Source: Verrucomicrobiota bacterium
GTDB lineage: Bacteria; Verrucomicrobiota; Verrucomicrobiia; Chthoniobacterales; UBA10450
NCBI GenBank assembly: GCA_003219695.1
Contig: QHQA01000111.1
Location: 1-37,942, forward strand
DNA length: 37,942 bases
Direction: 5' to 3'
In this document: in pieces, positions 1 to 7,770 of the stretch
How the letters are laid out: each line of letters opens with the position of its first letter
Numbering within the stretch: position 1 is the stretch's first letter
Translations under genes and position numbers: made by a program
Notes under the pieces: model-generated
Seen by the model: only the letters and a program-made list of their open reading frames with translations
Told to the model about the DNA's origin: nothing
Database searches by the model: none

Positions 1-813
1 GAGGCAGTCAGTCCAGACGCCGAACTTGGGATAGTCGTTTATCGTGTTAGCCGGCGGCTGGCCAACAGCACCCGTATCTGTGCGAATGGCATACAGGTAC
101 CAGCCTCCGGTCACGGGATCGCTGGTCTGCGACGCCGCGACGCACTGGTAAAACGCGCCGGTTGTTGCCCCCGGCGAGTAGGCAAGGTGCGTCAGAATCC
201 AGCGGTCTGCCAGCGCGTCGTAGATCACCACCGGGTCGCCACCGCCATTCCCGTCGCAGAAGGTTCCAGTCCCAGCCCATAGCGCGTTCTCTGTGAAAGA
301 GGCCAGCAACGTTCCAGTCTTGTTATAGATGCCATACGCGGAGTTGACCGCTTGAATATAGTGGTTAGGACCCACCGCGCCATTTGTGTCGGGCGGCGTG
401 CCCGCGCCACACTGTCCACCAACGCATGTATCGGTCCGTTTTATTCCGGGAAAGTTCTGAATGGGCGCAGGCATCGGCGCCAGTGGAATATTTGGTTCCA
501 GTTTTTGACCAGTGATTGCTTCAGGCAAAAGCTGTTTGTAATTGAACGGCGGCTCCAATTCTGGGCGTGTCAGTTCTTGCTGGGGGACCTGAGGCAGGTT
601 GCGCACGTCTCCGTTAAATACCCTGGGTACCACTTTCGCGATGGCAATCGCTGAAATTGAGCCATCGGGTTCTGCCGCGCCTTGGCCGGGGCCAGCCCCG
701 CTTAATGGCGCGAAACTAGAAGCGAATAAAATCGCCGAGATCGATGTCAGGGCGAGAGCGAGTGTGATTCGAAGCGCAAAAGCGCGTGTAGAGTTGTTCT
801 GTTTCTTTTTCAT
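1..813 (-). CDS. Secreted protein with PDTNGAVGPNHY motif, C-terminus beyond the left edge
   Basis: The frame is open from an ATG at 813 to the left edge, giving 271 codons with no stop. The N-terminus has a Lys-rich start (MKKKQNN) and a hydrophobic stretch at about residues 14-35 ending in small residues, a clear Sec signal peptide. After a Pro-rich linker, residues 141-157 carry PDTNGAVGPNHYIQAVN, a motif that recurs in large secreted beta-rich proteins of Verrucomicrobia and Acidobacteria whose function is unknown. Later residues include DPVVIYDALADRW, which looks like a beta-propeller-type blade. Catalytic residues cannot be assigned. A candidate promoter lies at 941-969 and a hairpin at 850-878, upstream of the start. 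The call of a secreted protein is firm; its function is not known. Confidence 0.82.
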   Translation of the reverse strand, partial: MKKKQNNSTRAFALRITLALALTSISAILFASSFAPLSGAGPGQGAAEPDGSISAIAIAKVVPRVFNGDVRNLPQVPQQELTRPELEPPFNYKQLLPEAITGQKLEPNIPLAPMPAPIQNFPGIKRTDTCVGGQCGAGTPPDTNGAVGPNHYIQAVNSAYGIYNKTGTLLASFTENALWAGTGTFCDGNGGGDPVVIYDALADRWILTHLAYSPGATTGAFYQCVAASQTSDPVTGGWYLYAIRTDTGAVGQPPANTINDYPKFGVWTDCL

Positions 814-849
814 GTTGTTCGTTGGATGGAGTCCCTGGAATCAAATGGC

Positions 850-878
850 GAGTTTAGCCGGACTGGCTCCGGCGACTC
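850..878 (-). promoter_or_regulatory. Hairpin in the 5' leader of the secreted-protein gene
   Basis: Read on the minus strand, GCCGGA-GCCAG-TCCGGC forms a perfect 6-bp stem with a 5-nt loop. A flanking GAGT/ACTC helix extends it with a one-base bulge on one side and TAA on the other. It lies between the candidate promoter and the ATG, so it would be in the mRNA leader. No known riboswitch is recognised and no regulatory role is shown. Confidence 0.3.
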
Positions 879-940
879 AGGAACTTTCTAGATGTGTTTC
901 GGGGGGATATGCCTTCAGAGCTATCTCGGGGTGGAGCGCG

Positions 941-969
941 CTTTTAGCTGAAACGCGACAATGTGTCAA
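941..969 (-). promoter_or_regulatory. Candidate sigma70-type promoter for the secreted protein
   Basis: On the minus strand TTGACA (969-964) is followed after exactly 17 nt by TAAAAG (946-941), a 4/6 match to the -10 consensus. The -35 sits inside an ATGTGT/ACACAT inverted repeat (961-974), which could also be an operator. Transcription would give a leader of roughly 120 nt. Confidence 0.35.
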
Positions 970-1194
970 CACATTTGTTTTGGAAAATTCTTTAAGCGGT
1001 ATTCGAACCGCTGGATTTCACAGACAACACGGATAGCCGCCACGTTGTGTACCGATGTTAAAACGTTAACGCTTTCACGAAGTTAGAAAGCTACAATGTC
1101 CTGACTCACAATGTTGAAGCGGAGTTCGCGACCGACTCCGCCTCATCCCGTCGTCACGGATGAATCGTGCATCGCTCCAAAACGATCGCATCGA

Positions 1195-1608
1195 CTATTT
1201 CGTGTCGAATTTGATGCCCGTCTTCTGCACTTCGCGGTACGGTAAAAGCCAGATGAGCGATTCGTCGTGAAGATCGACAACCTGGATGTGATTGCCCCAC
1301 GGATCGCGAAAATCGCAGCGGAACGGCGGCTGCAATTTAAGTTTATATTTTTCTTTCAGTTTTTTCCGGACTTCCTCCAGCTGCGCTTCGTCGCGAACCA
1401 TGATCCCGAAATGGCGCACGTTTGCGCGCTGCAGCTTTTCCACTTCGAAAATCGCGAGGAACTGGTGCTCACCCAATTTGAAAAACGCATCGCCCTCGCC
1501 GCCGCTCATCTGTTCGAGGTTGAAAACATCCTTGTAAAACGCTACCGCCTTCTCGACGTCGTCCACCTCGATGGCGACGTGATTACATCCATAAACTTGC
1601 ACGCTCAT
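1195..1608 (-). CDS. VOC (glyoxalase/dioxygenase-fold) family protein
   Basis: This 137-aa protein is the size of a single two-module vicinal-oxygen-chelate domain. The first module opens with CNHVAIEVDDVEKAVAFYKDVF, whose HVAIEV strand carries the usual first metal ligand. FLAIFE supplies a probable Glu ligand. The second module opens with VRHFGIMVRD. The last strand, GNHIQVVDL, has Gln or Asp where many glyoxalases have the final Glu, so it need not be a glyoxalase I. Substrate is unknown. The ATG at 1608 is the only strong start. It is separated by a large palindromic repeat from the genes to its right, so it is probably transcribed alone. Confidence 0.88.
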   Translation of the reverse strand: MSVQVYGCNHVAIEVDDVEKAVAFYKDVFNLEQMSGGEGDAFFKLGEHQFLAIFEVEKLQRANVRHFGIMVRDEAQLEEVRKKLKEKYKLKLQPPFRCDFRDPWGNHIQVVDLHDESLIWLLPYREVQKTGIKFDTK

Positions 1609-1749
1609 GTCTCAGTTTAGCCGAAAATCGAGCCGTGCGCGCGATCGTTTTGCCGGAAGGCGCGGCAGCCAAGCCGCCCCTTTTTTCGGGAGCGCCGCCT
1701 GCCGGCTCCCACGGAACGTGATTACAGGCAAAGGCGCTGCCGGCTAATC

Positions 1750-1958
1750 TAGCGCCAAAGGCGCGTCATATTCAATGAGAGCCTAGGGCAACGCCCCAGG
1801 ATTAGCGACCCAAAAGCGCGAGCGCTGAAGGCGCGATTCGCCGCAAGCAAAGAATTCGATCGACCTACTTGAGGCGCGCTTTCAGCGCTTGTTAGTCCGC
1901 AATTCGAACCCCTGGGGCGCTGCCCCAGGCTTCGCATGACAAAGCGCCCTTGGCGCGA
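1750..1958. repeat. About 200-bp imperfect palindrome (BIME/MITE-like intergenic element)
   Basis: The left arm 1752-1800 and right arm 1911-1957 are imperfect inverted copies: GCGCCAAaGGCGC, TCAT and GCCTaGGGCAaCGCCCCAGG recur in inverted order. The interior also pairs with itself through AGCGCTGAAGGCGCG and its near-complement near 1880-1890. Each end also holds its own short hairpin. The spurious reading frame across it resembles junk peptides commonly predicted from repeats in this lineage. No transposase is present. Confidence 0.6.
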
Positions 1959-1997
1959 AATAGATACCACCGCTGCGGCTTTGTGTGTTCCTTCATG

Positions 1998-3017
1998 TTA
2001 CCCGCGAACGGTCTTCACCCCGAGCCGAAGGATCCGCTCGATCAACTGCGAATACGCCAGGCCTGCCTTTGCTGCTGAGAGGGCGAAGTCTTCGTCGTCG
2101 GCGAGGATCGGATTCGGGTTCGCCTCGATGAAGTAGAGTTTGTTCGCCGGCGTGAGACGCAGATCGATGCGGGCGTAGCCGTCGATGGTCAGCAATCGGT
2201 AAATGTCTTTGCAGCTCCCTTCGATGCCGGCGACGAGCGCTGGATCGAGGTCCTCGGCGAACCGGTTCTCCAAGCCCCAGCGTTTGCGATATTCTTCGTC
2301 CCATTTTGCCTTGTAGGTGGCGATCTTCGGTTCGTTAGGCGGCACTTCGCGAAACAGAAGTTCGCGAATGGGAAAAATGGTCAACCGCACATTGCCCATG
2401 ATGCTCACGTAAAGCTCGCGACCGTCGATGTATTCCTCTGCAATCGCGTCGCTGTTGTGTTTCTCATGAATAAAAGCCACGCGCTCGCGAAACTGCTCCT
2501 CGTTTTGCACGAACGACGCCTGCGAGATGCCATAGGACGCTTCTTCCTTCACCGGTTTCACCAGAACCGGAAACTTGAGCTGCCGCGGCCGCCCGATCCG
2601 CTGCCCGCGTGGGATCACCAGGAAATTCGGCACGTGGATGCCGTGATAGTGCAGGATCTTTTTTGAAATGCCCTTGTGCTTGCATAGCGTCAGGCCGGTC
2701 GAGCCGCAGCCGGTAAAAGGAAGCTCCTGCATTTCCAGGAATGAGACGATGTACTGATCGAACCCCGGTTTGTTCTTGAATTGCTCGACCAGATTGAAAA
2801 GAACGTCGGGCGCGAACGTTTCCAGCTTTTGCCTAACGAGATCGACATCGTCGTAGATGGCCAGATGTTCCGCGATGTGACCAAGCGCACCGAGCGCGTG
2901 CATGACGTCCGCTTCGGTCTTCCAATCCTTTGTCTTCAGCTCTTGGCTGAAATCTTGATCAAGCCTGGTAGGACTTGTGCCATCGAAGAGCACCAGCACT
3001 TTGAGTTTCTTTTTCAT
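1998..3017 (-). CDS. ATP-grasp ligase, D-Ala-D-Ala ligase-like
   Basis: At 339 aa this is close to the length of D-alanine-D-alanine ligases. An N-terminal Rossmann-like part (KVLVLFDG, then DVLFNLVEQF) leads to the ATP-grasp core. That core contains VLVKPVKEEASYGI (151-164) for nucleotide binding, EEYIDGRELYVSIMGN (194-209), IDLR (284-287) and FIEANPNPIL (296-305) with the Mg-binding Glu and Asn. An ATP-dependent carboxylate-amine or carboxylate-thiol ligation is therefore expected in the cytoplasm. It lacks convincing D-Ala specificity features, so it may ligate another amino acid or peptide. It lies downstream of a zinc metallopeptidase on the same strand, separated by a repeat, and the pair may act on the same peptide or wall substrate. 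Confidence 0.85.
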   Translation of the reverse strand: MKKKLKVLVLFDGTSPTRLDQDFSQELKTKDWKTEADVMHALGALGHIAEHLAIYDDVDLVRQKLETFAPDVLFNLVEQFKNKPGFDQYIVSFLEMQELPFTGCGSTGLTLCKHKGISKKILHYHGIHVPNFLVIPRGQRIGRPRQLKFPVLVKPVKEEASYGISQASFVQNEEQFRERVAFIHEKHNSDAIAEEYIDGRELYVSIMGNVRLTIFPIRELLFREVPPNEPKIATYKAKWDEEYRKRWGLENRFAEDLDPALVAGIEGSCKDIYRLLTIDGYARIDLRLTPANKLYFIEANPNPILADDEDFALSAAKAGLAYSQLIERILRLGVKTVRG

Positions 3018-3032
3018 GCTTTTTCAATCTCT

Positions 3033-3132
3033 GTCATTCCGACCGAAGTGGAGGAATCTCTAATCTATCCCAGAGATGTCTCCAGCCTTCGCATAAAGCT
3101 ACGGCTTGGCACGTGACTCCGCTCGACATGAC
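3033..3132. repeat. Palindromic repeat, GTCATTCCGA family
   Basis: The copy starts GTCATTCCGACCGAAGTGGAGGAATC-like and ends CTCCGCTCGACATGAC, the inverted end. It fills almost all of the space between the metallopeptidase and the ATP-grasp gene. The same family recurs at 16958-17121 and, in frame, inside uvrA at 22644-22744. Confidence 0.65.
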
Positions 3133-3144
3133 AGCGCGTGCAGG

Positions 3145-4152
3145 TCATTTGGTGCGCTTGAATTTCCCGGTGAAAAGATAATTCATCACCAGTGTGGTGA
3201 TGAAAGCGGAGACGCGAAAATCCTGTTGCGGATCGTCGTTGAGCACATGAAGCCCAAGCTCGTCGCAGCGGCGCGTGAGGCGCGAGAGCAGCTGGTTGAC
3301 GCTAAACTTTTTCTCGTTCGTCCATTGGCAAACCGCGTTCAGTAGGCGGCGTCTCCGCCTGCGCAGGTACGCGCTTGCTTTGATGCCAGCCGGCGCAGCG
3401 AAAAGCTGTCGCAGATCGGCATCGTAAAAATCCGGATAAGTGTCTTCGTTGAGCTTGCGCTTGCGCGCATAATAAGTTTTCAGCTTAACGTTCAGGCAAT
3501 CGTAATCGGCGGCGCGATATTCTGGCATATGCACCGGCGGCGTGCCCGCCAGCGATCGCATGAGCTCATCTAGGTATTCGAGTTTTCTCAGTGCCGGCCA
3601 GCCCGCGTAACGTTTGCGCCAATCTAGGCCCGGTGTGAGCCAGACGGCGAACGTCTCGGCAAAATCTTCGTCAGGATGGCTCTGCGCGTACCAGTCCTCG
3701 AGGTGAACAACATAACTGCGGCTGAATGGACGAGGCCGATAGGTGCTCGGCGTTTCCTCGTGCGATGTCGGCCCGAAACAACGCTGCCATTTTTTCTTTC
3801 GTTGCAGCTGATAAGCATAGCTGTAGGCGTGTCCCGCTTCGTGTCGCATCAGTTTCATGAACCATTCCGGCGTACCGCCTTCCACTTCGAGCATCATGGT
3901 GCGCTCCAGCGCGCGCAGCCGGTCATGCACGAGGAAGAACGGAATAAAAATCGCCGGAGTGCCGATCGGCACGAACCATTCATCGCCGATGTGGCATGGC
4001 GGATGAAACACGAGGCCTTTCGCCGAAAGCTCGTCATACAGTTGCTGAATGAGGGGTTCGATCGCTGTGCCCTCAAGCTTCAACCCAAGCGTCGAAATGC
4101 GGCGTTCCACGAGCTCCTCGTCGCTCAGTAACGCCCAATCGGGAGCTTCCAT
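3145..4152 (-). CDS. Putative zinc-binding metallopeptidase (Peptidase_Mx-like)
   Basis: The protein has about 335 aa from ATG 4152; a longer TTG start at 4179 would overlap the upstream HEPN gene. An HExxH zinc motif (MRHEAGHAYSYAYQL) is followed about 60 residues later by HPDEDFAETFAVWL. The Glu there is the expected third ligand, and this matches the putative zinc-binding metallopeptidase family. No signal peptide or membrane segment is visible, so it appears cytoplasmic. It sits between the DUF262-HEPN pair upstream and an ATP-grasp ligase downstream, all on the minus strand with close spacing, and co-transcription is plausible. The peptidase fold is supported by motifs; the substrate is unknown. 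Confidence 0.8.
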   Translation of the reverse strand: MEAPDWALLSDEELVERRISTLGLKLEGTAIEPLIQQLYDELSAKGLVFHPPCHIGDEWFVPIGTPAIFIPFFLVHDRLRALERTMMLEVEGGTPEWFMKLMRHEAGHAYSYAYQLQRKKKWQRCFGPTSHEETPSTYRPRPFSRSYVVHLEDWYAQSHPDEDFAETFAVWLTPGLDWRKRYAGWPALRKLEYLDELMRSLAGTPPVHMPEYRAADYDCLNVKLKTYYARKRKLNEDTYPDFYDADLRQLFAAPAGIKASAYLRRRRRRLLNAVCQWTNEKKFSVNQLLSRLTRRCDELGLHVLNDDPQQDFRVSAFITTLVMNYLFTGKFKRTK

Positions 4153-4166
4153 CTCGCGCACGGAAA

Positions 4167-4874
4167 TCAAGGCGTCCAAAGAGGTGCTGCACCGAGCAAT
4201 TCTAGATTTTTGAAGAAAACCCGGTCAACATGCGAGATGAATCTCTGCGCACTGCGCAGCTTGGATCGGATATCTCCGGGTGTCAGGCCAGGAGGGATCC
4301 CTTCATGAGCAAGTTCAGTCCGCACGTCATTGAATGAATCGAGTAACAATCCTAAGTCGCTTTTGGCAGACTTGGCTAACTCATCAAAAATTTTAGCTAT
4401 TCCAAACCTATTAAAAAGGATCTTCAGATTTTTGCCAGATGGATACTTTCTATCTTTCCACAATTTTTCCGCCTGTAGCTCGGGGCAATGTTGTCCATTA
4501 ATAGCAAAATAATTACTAGGGTTGTTCAAACGACCGGCTAACCTTTCAAGAAGATCAACCTCGCTGCCAAAAGCTAGGAATTGGGCATATGCTCCTGCTA
4601 GCGCCTGTTCGTTAAAACCGTACGCTCGCAACGAGAGCGGAAGGTCGTCAGTTTGGAGAGCGGACGCGTTAGCGCGATCGACCCAGTCAGAGATAAGACT
4701 GGTTAGATAGAATTCCATCTTTGCGCTTCCCTGAAGCATCACGCTAGCAAGAACGTGTTCTCGTACATTTGGCAGTTTGCACTTTGAGGAAAACGCGTCC
4801 CGTACGGCACGAATCAGCCGATCGACATCCGCATCGAATTCTTTACGAGCGCGACTCTTAACGTATTTCGGCAT
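4167..4874 (-). CDS. HEPN-domain protein partnered with DUF262
   Basis: This 235-aa protein is mostly helical. Its C-terminal part carries FNDVRTELAHEG, with R185 and H190 spaced as the R-X4-H motif of HEPN ribonucleases. It resembles the MAE_28990/RiboL-PSP group of HEPN proteins. The ATG at 4874 overlaps the DUF262 stop as ATGA, indicating translational coupling. HEPN proteins of this type act as RNA-cleaving toxins or effectors in many anti-phage and toxin systems; here that is inferred from family. The coding strand is visibly more AT-rich than neighbouring genes, especially around 4360-4560, which suggests horizontal acquisition. It could also be a structural HEPN protein without nuclease activity. 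Confidence 0.7.
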   Translation of the reverse strand: MPKYVKSRARKEFDADVDRLIRAVRDAFSSKCKLPNVREHVLASVMLQGSAKMEFYLTSLISDWVDRANASALQTDDLPLSLRAYGFNEQALAGAYAQFLAFGSEVDLLERLAGRLNNPSNYFAINGQHCPELQAEKLWKDRKYPSGKNLKILFNRFGIAKIFDELAKSAKSDLGLLLDSFNDVRTELAHEGIPPGLTPGDIRSKLRSAQRFISHVDRVFFKNLELLGAAPLWTP

Positions 4875-5971
4875 CAGACCAGATCGGCGATAAGCTTTTG
4901 CAGTTTTTCGACTCGAGCTTTGACTTGTTTCTCGTCGCTTGTCGCGCGCGTAATCGCCTTTTGAAACGTTTCATCGTGAAACAGCTTAGGGAAAAGGCTT
5001 CGAATCCTGCTCTGTAATTTCGAATTTATGACTGCGCCGTCGAGAGACTTCGTCGACATAACCTCGGCATCAAAGAGCGCCGCGTTGAATTCACTCAGAA
5101 CCTCACCGCGATCAGTGAAGATCTTGAAGGCGAAGTGAGCGTAAAGGTCATTCAACCGCGAGACTACAGTATCAAATGCTTTCTCTAGTTCTTTCTCCTG
5201 AATGTCTGTGAGATCCCGATATTTCTCGCAGAACCGGTTCAAAAACGCGGACATGGGCTTTGAGTAGTCCGAATAATTCGTATAGAAGGCGAGAAGTCGA
5301 ATTACGAACTCCTCTGCGCGCATTCGTCTATCTTGCGTTAGTGCAAGCATCTTTTTCCAATTCTTACGTTTGGCGAGCCGGTCTACGAAATCCATCAGCT
5401 TGCCATGATAGATGCCATGCCTGAGTTCTTGGGCGGTGAGCTTCACAGCGCCCGTATTGAGTCGCTCGAACACATCAAACTTAACCTGCGGATGCGTGTC
5501 CTTCATAATCACAATACAGCGCAAAGTTCGATTTTTTATGTGTCGTTGAATCCTTGAATCCAACTGGTGGTAGTACAAACCTTCGAGTTCTGGATACGCA
5601 GTTAGCCCTTTTAGCTCAAATTCATTGCTGACGTACTTTCTAAGGGACTGAATCCGCTGATTACCATCGATCACCGATAATCGTTCATCCGTTTCCTGGT
5701 TCAGATAAACAACAGGAATGGGACATTGAATAATCAGTGATTCGACGAGACGTGATGCTTGAACCTGTGTCCATACGTAGCCACGTTGGAAGTGCGGAAT
5801 GAAGAGATGCCCCTTCTCTAGATAATCGATTACGGTAGATATCGAGAGATCATATGTATCCGTATGAAGCCGCCGCTGTTCTGGCGCGATCGACAGGATT
5901 GAGTCGCTTGGGTCTTCGTACTCGAAGCGTGGGAACAGTTTATCGGCAAGTTCTTCTCCTTGTTTAGCCAT
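4874..5971 (-). CDS. DUF262 (GmrS-like, ParB/sulfiredoxin-fold) protein
   Basis: At 365 aa this is a DUF262 core without the DUF1524 HNH nuclease tail of GmrSD enzymes. Motifs are in the expected order: FQRGYVW (61-67), RLVESLIIQCPIPVVYL (74-90), the nucleotide-binding DGNQR (102-106), and FERLNTGAVKLTAQELRH (168-185). DUF262 proteins bind and hydrolyse nucleotides and often act as sensor or regulatory halves of defence systems such as GmrSD and SspE. The following HEPN gene overlaps it by an ATGA junction, so the pair is one module in which DUF262 could sense and HEPN could cleave RNA. That division of labour is inference. Composition is AT-richer than the surroundings. Confidence 0.87.
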   Translation of the reverse strand: MAKQGEELADKLFPRFEYEDPSDSILSIAPEQRRLHTDTYDLSISTVIDYLEKGHLFIPHFQRGYVWTQVQASRLVESLIIQCPIPVVYLNQETDERLSVIDGNQRIQSLRKYVSNEFELKGLTAYPELEGLYYHQLDSRIQRHIKNRTLRCIVIMKDTHPQVKFDVFERLNTGAVKLTAQELRHGIYHGKLMDFVDRLAKRKNWKKMLALTQDRRMRAEEFVIRLLAFYTNYSDYSKPMSAFLNRFCEKYRDLTDIQEKELEKAFDTVVSRLNDLYAHFAFKIFTDRGEVLSEFNAALFDAEVMSTKSLDGAVINSKLQSRIRSLFPKLFHDETFQKAITRATSDEKQVKARVEKLQKLIADLV

Positions 5972-6045
5972 GCATGCAGCTTACAAGTTTCGCCGGATAT
6001 TTGCAGCAATTTACTTCATAGCGCGTATCGGCGTACCCTACAATC

Positions 6046-6165
6046 ATGTCTCTTTCCACGGCAGTAAGCGTTGGGATCGCTTGGGCGTTTGATTACTTAA
6101 GTCGATTGGGTGCACTTTTCTCGGTTGCGCCGGTGGTACTCATCGCTTTGCAAAATAAATTATGA
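6046..6165 (+). CDS. Possible 39-aa hydrophobic small protein
   Basis: ATG at 6046 opens a 39-codon frame that is mostly hydrophobic (GIAWAFDYLSRLGALF, then VAPVVLIAL), compatible with one or two short membrane helices. It is divergent from the DUF262 gene. No clear ribosome binding site is visible, and no homologue is recognised. It could be a chance frame. The 267 bases from here to the next gene hold only short inverted repeats and no other convincing gene. Confidence 0.25.
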   Translation: MSLSTAVSVGIAWAFDYLSRLGALFSVAPVVLIALQNKL

Positions 6166-6432
6166 ATCGCTTCCCGCAGTCGGAGAGTGACTTACAGCTG
6201 AAATCGCTGGCCGGCACTGGACAGAAACGAAAACGCCTGTACATGAAGAGGGATGAAATTGATCAACGCGCCGATTCGCGCTGCCCGCAGGGGCGGGCGG
6301 GCGGCATAAAGGCTCGTTAGATTTCGCCAAGTTGGAGCCCGCAATTCGCGGCACCCCAGTGGTCGAATCTCAACCACGCGCACTCTTTTTTGCGCCGGTA
6401 TCCCGAACCGCAATCGGGAAGAACTACACACT

Positions 6433-6747
6433 ATGAAACCAACACCTCAAATTAATCAGAACCAGCGCGGCTCGCGTCGCGTCAACCGCGCACGCCGCAA
6501 GCACCCGAGTTCTCCGTTAGCGGAGTACAACTATCGTCCAACGGCGGAAACGCAGTTGAGTTCCTCCACCGGTCAGCCGGTCGCTAAGTCGCCCGCATTT
6601 CACAAATTAAGCAGTGAATTCTTCGGCGCAGAAACAAGCCGACGTTATCTCGCTGAGCTCTTGTCCTTCATTCTGATCACTGGCATCGCCGCTTGGCCGG
6701 TCGTCTCGATGCTCATCGCAGTGACTCGCCTGATCAGGAATTATTGA
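6433..6747 (+). CDS. Small single-pass membrane protein of unknown function
   Basis: This 104-aa protein has a strongly basic N-terminus (about residues 10-25, many Arg/Lys) and a polar low-complexity middle. One C-terminal membrane helix runs at about 78-98 (LAELLSFILITGIAAWPVVSML), followed by a short basic tail. GGGAAGAA lies a few bases upstream of the ATG as a plausible ribosome binding site. No domain is recognised. The arrangement suggests a tail-anchored protein with its basic part in the cytoplasm, where it might bind nucleic acid or phospholipid; this is inference. Confidence 0.55.
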   Translation: MKPTPQINQNQRGSRRVNRARRKHPSSPLAEYNYRPTAETQLSSSTGQPVAKSPAFHKLSSEFFGAETSRRYLAELLSFILITGIAAWPVVSMLIAVTRLIRNY

Positions 6748-6784
6748 GAACGGCAAAAAGATCTTTAAGAAGGCAGACAAGATG

Positions 6785-6806
6785 CCAGCCTGCCCGGTCA
6801 GGCTGG
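6785..6806. terminator. Hairpin between convergent genes
   Basis: CCAGCCTG and CAGGCTGG form a perfect 8-bp stem with a CCCGGT loop, in the gap between the converging genes at 6747 and 6840. No strong U-tract follows on either strand, so its role as a bidirectional terminator is uncertain. Confidence 0.3.
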
Positions 6807-6839
6807 AAGCCTAAGTTCCGATCGAACTTGCCGAGGAAA

Positions 6840-7646
6840 TTACAGCTTCGCGTATACGCCGAGCAGAGGACGGTGCGATGGAGTCTTCGATCGGAAATCG
6901 CTGACAAAACCCTCCCGGGTGCGGAGTTCCACATGCCCAACGCTTCGGGCAGTGCCATACACGAGCACCGAGCCGACAGGCGCGGCGAAGGGATCGTTCA
7001 CAGGCAGTTTTTTGAATCCGTAATTGCTGACGAGTTCTTGAGCGGCGTCCCTGGCGAGTTCGCTTTTCGGTCGGGAATCGATAACGCCGGAAGCAAGCAA
7101 TGCGTCTTTTACATAATGCCAGCACCTCGAGCGCGAGTGCGCGTGCGCGCGTTCCTCCGCGATCGTTGCCGCTTGCATCAGCCTCCCATCGATGTGCCGA
7201 TCAATCCTGCCGGGATAATATTGCGTAATAACGGGGACTGACTCTTTCTTGCCCTCCGGAGTTTTGAAGCTGAAACGGCTAAAAGGCCATTTCGTTTTAC
7301 TTGCGTTTTGTCTCTCAACGGGTTTGTCGATCGGTCGCACCGGCTCTGCTACAAATGTTTGTGTCGAATTTTTGGCAACTACTGGCACTGGCTCCTTCTT
7401 GATCGGCGGCGCCGGCTTTCTCGCGATCACGGACGCTCGCTTTTTGGTGATCGCTTTCACTGGCTTATCCGTAGTTTTCTGTGCGGACTTCTGCGTGATT
7501 ACCTGAACCATGTCGTCAGCGGACTTTTGATCGCCGTGGCTCGCAAGGTCCAACGTTGACGGAGCCAATGCCTGCGCGCGAGCGGCTCCGCTGGAAATGA
7601 CCAGGAGCGAAGTGGTTGCCAATGCGAAGCATACCGGTCGCCACAT
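6840..7646 (-). CDS. Secreted CHAP/NlpC-like cysteine peptidase-fold protein
   Basis: The 268-aa protein starts with a signal peptide (MWRPVCFALATTSLLVISSGAARA) and has a long Lys/Pro/Val-rich linker of repeated short motifs to about residue 125. The C-terminal 130 residues resemble a CHAP-type amidase fold: a Cys in SRCWHYVKDALLASG at the start of a helix, then PVGSVLVYG and GHVELRTREGFVSDF with the expected His. Such domains cut peptide or amide bonds in the cell wall. The Cys and His are seen; activity is inferred. The linker suggests the domain is held away from the membrane or wall. Its neighbours are not obviously related. Confidence 0.7.
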   Translation of the reverse strand: MWRPVCFALATTSLLVISSGAARAQALAPSTLDLASHGDQKSADDMVQVITQKSAQKTTDKPVKAITKKRASVIARKPAPPIKKEPVPVVAKNSTQTFVAEPVRPIDKPVERQNASKTKWPFSRFSFKTPEGKKESVPVITQYYPGRIDRHIDGRLMQAATIAEERAHAHSRSRCWHYVKDALLASGVIDSRPKSELARDAAQELVSNYGFKKLPVNDPFAAPVGSVLVYGTARSVGHVELRTREGFVSDFRSKTPSHRPLLGVYAKL

Positions 7647-7770
7647 GGAGGCGAGGTTATGCCGGGAACTACAGCAGTAGGCAAGCTTTTTTTTGAAAAA
7701 ATTTCTGGCGGGGGAGCGTCGCCTTTACCTGCTCTGCCCGTTGGTTAATTGGGGCGTGTCTGCTCCGCTG

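Noticed and set aside
599-1036. Plus-strand 145-codon frame near the left edge
   Set aside because: It runs antisense to the signal peptide end of the secreted protein and through its leader. Composition is not protein-like.
1749-1970. 73-codon minus frame over the large palindrome
   Set aside because: It is translated repeat sequence; the same type of peptide is commonly predicted from repeats in this lineage.
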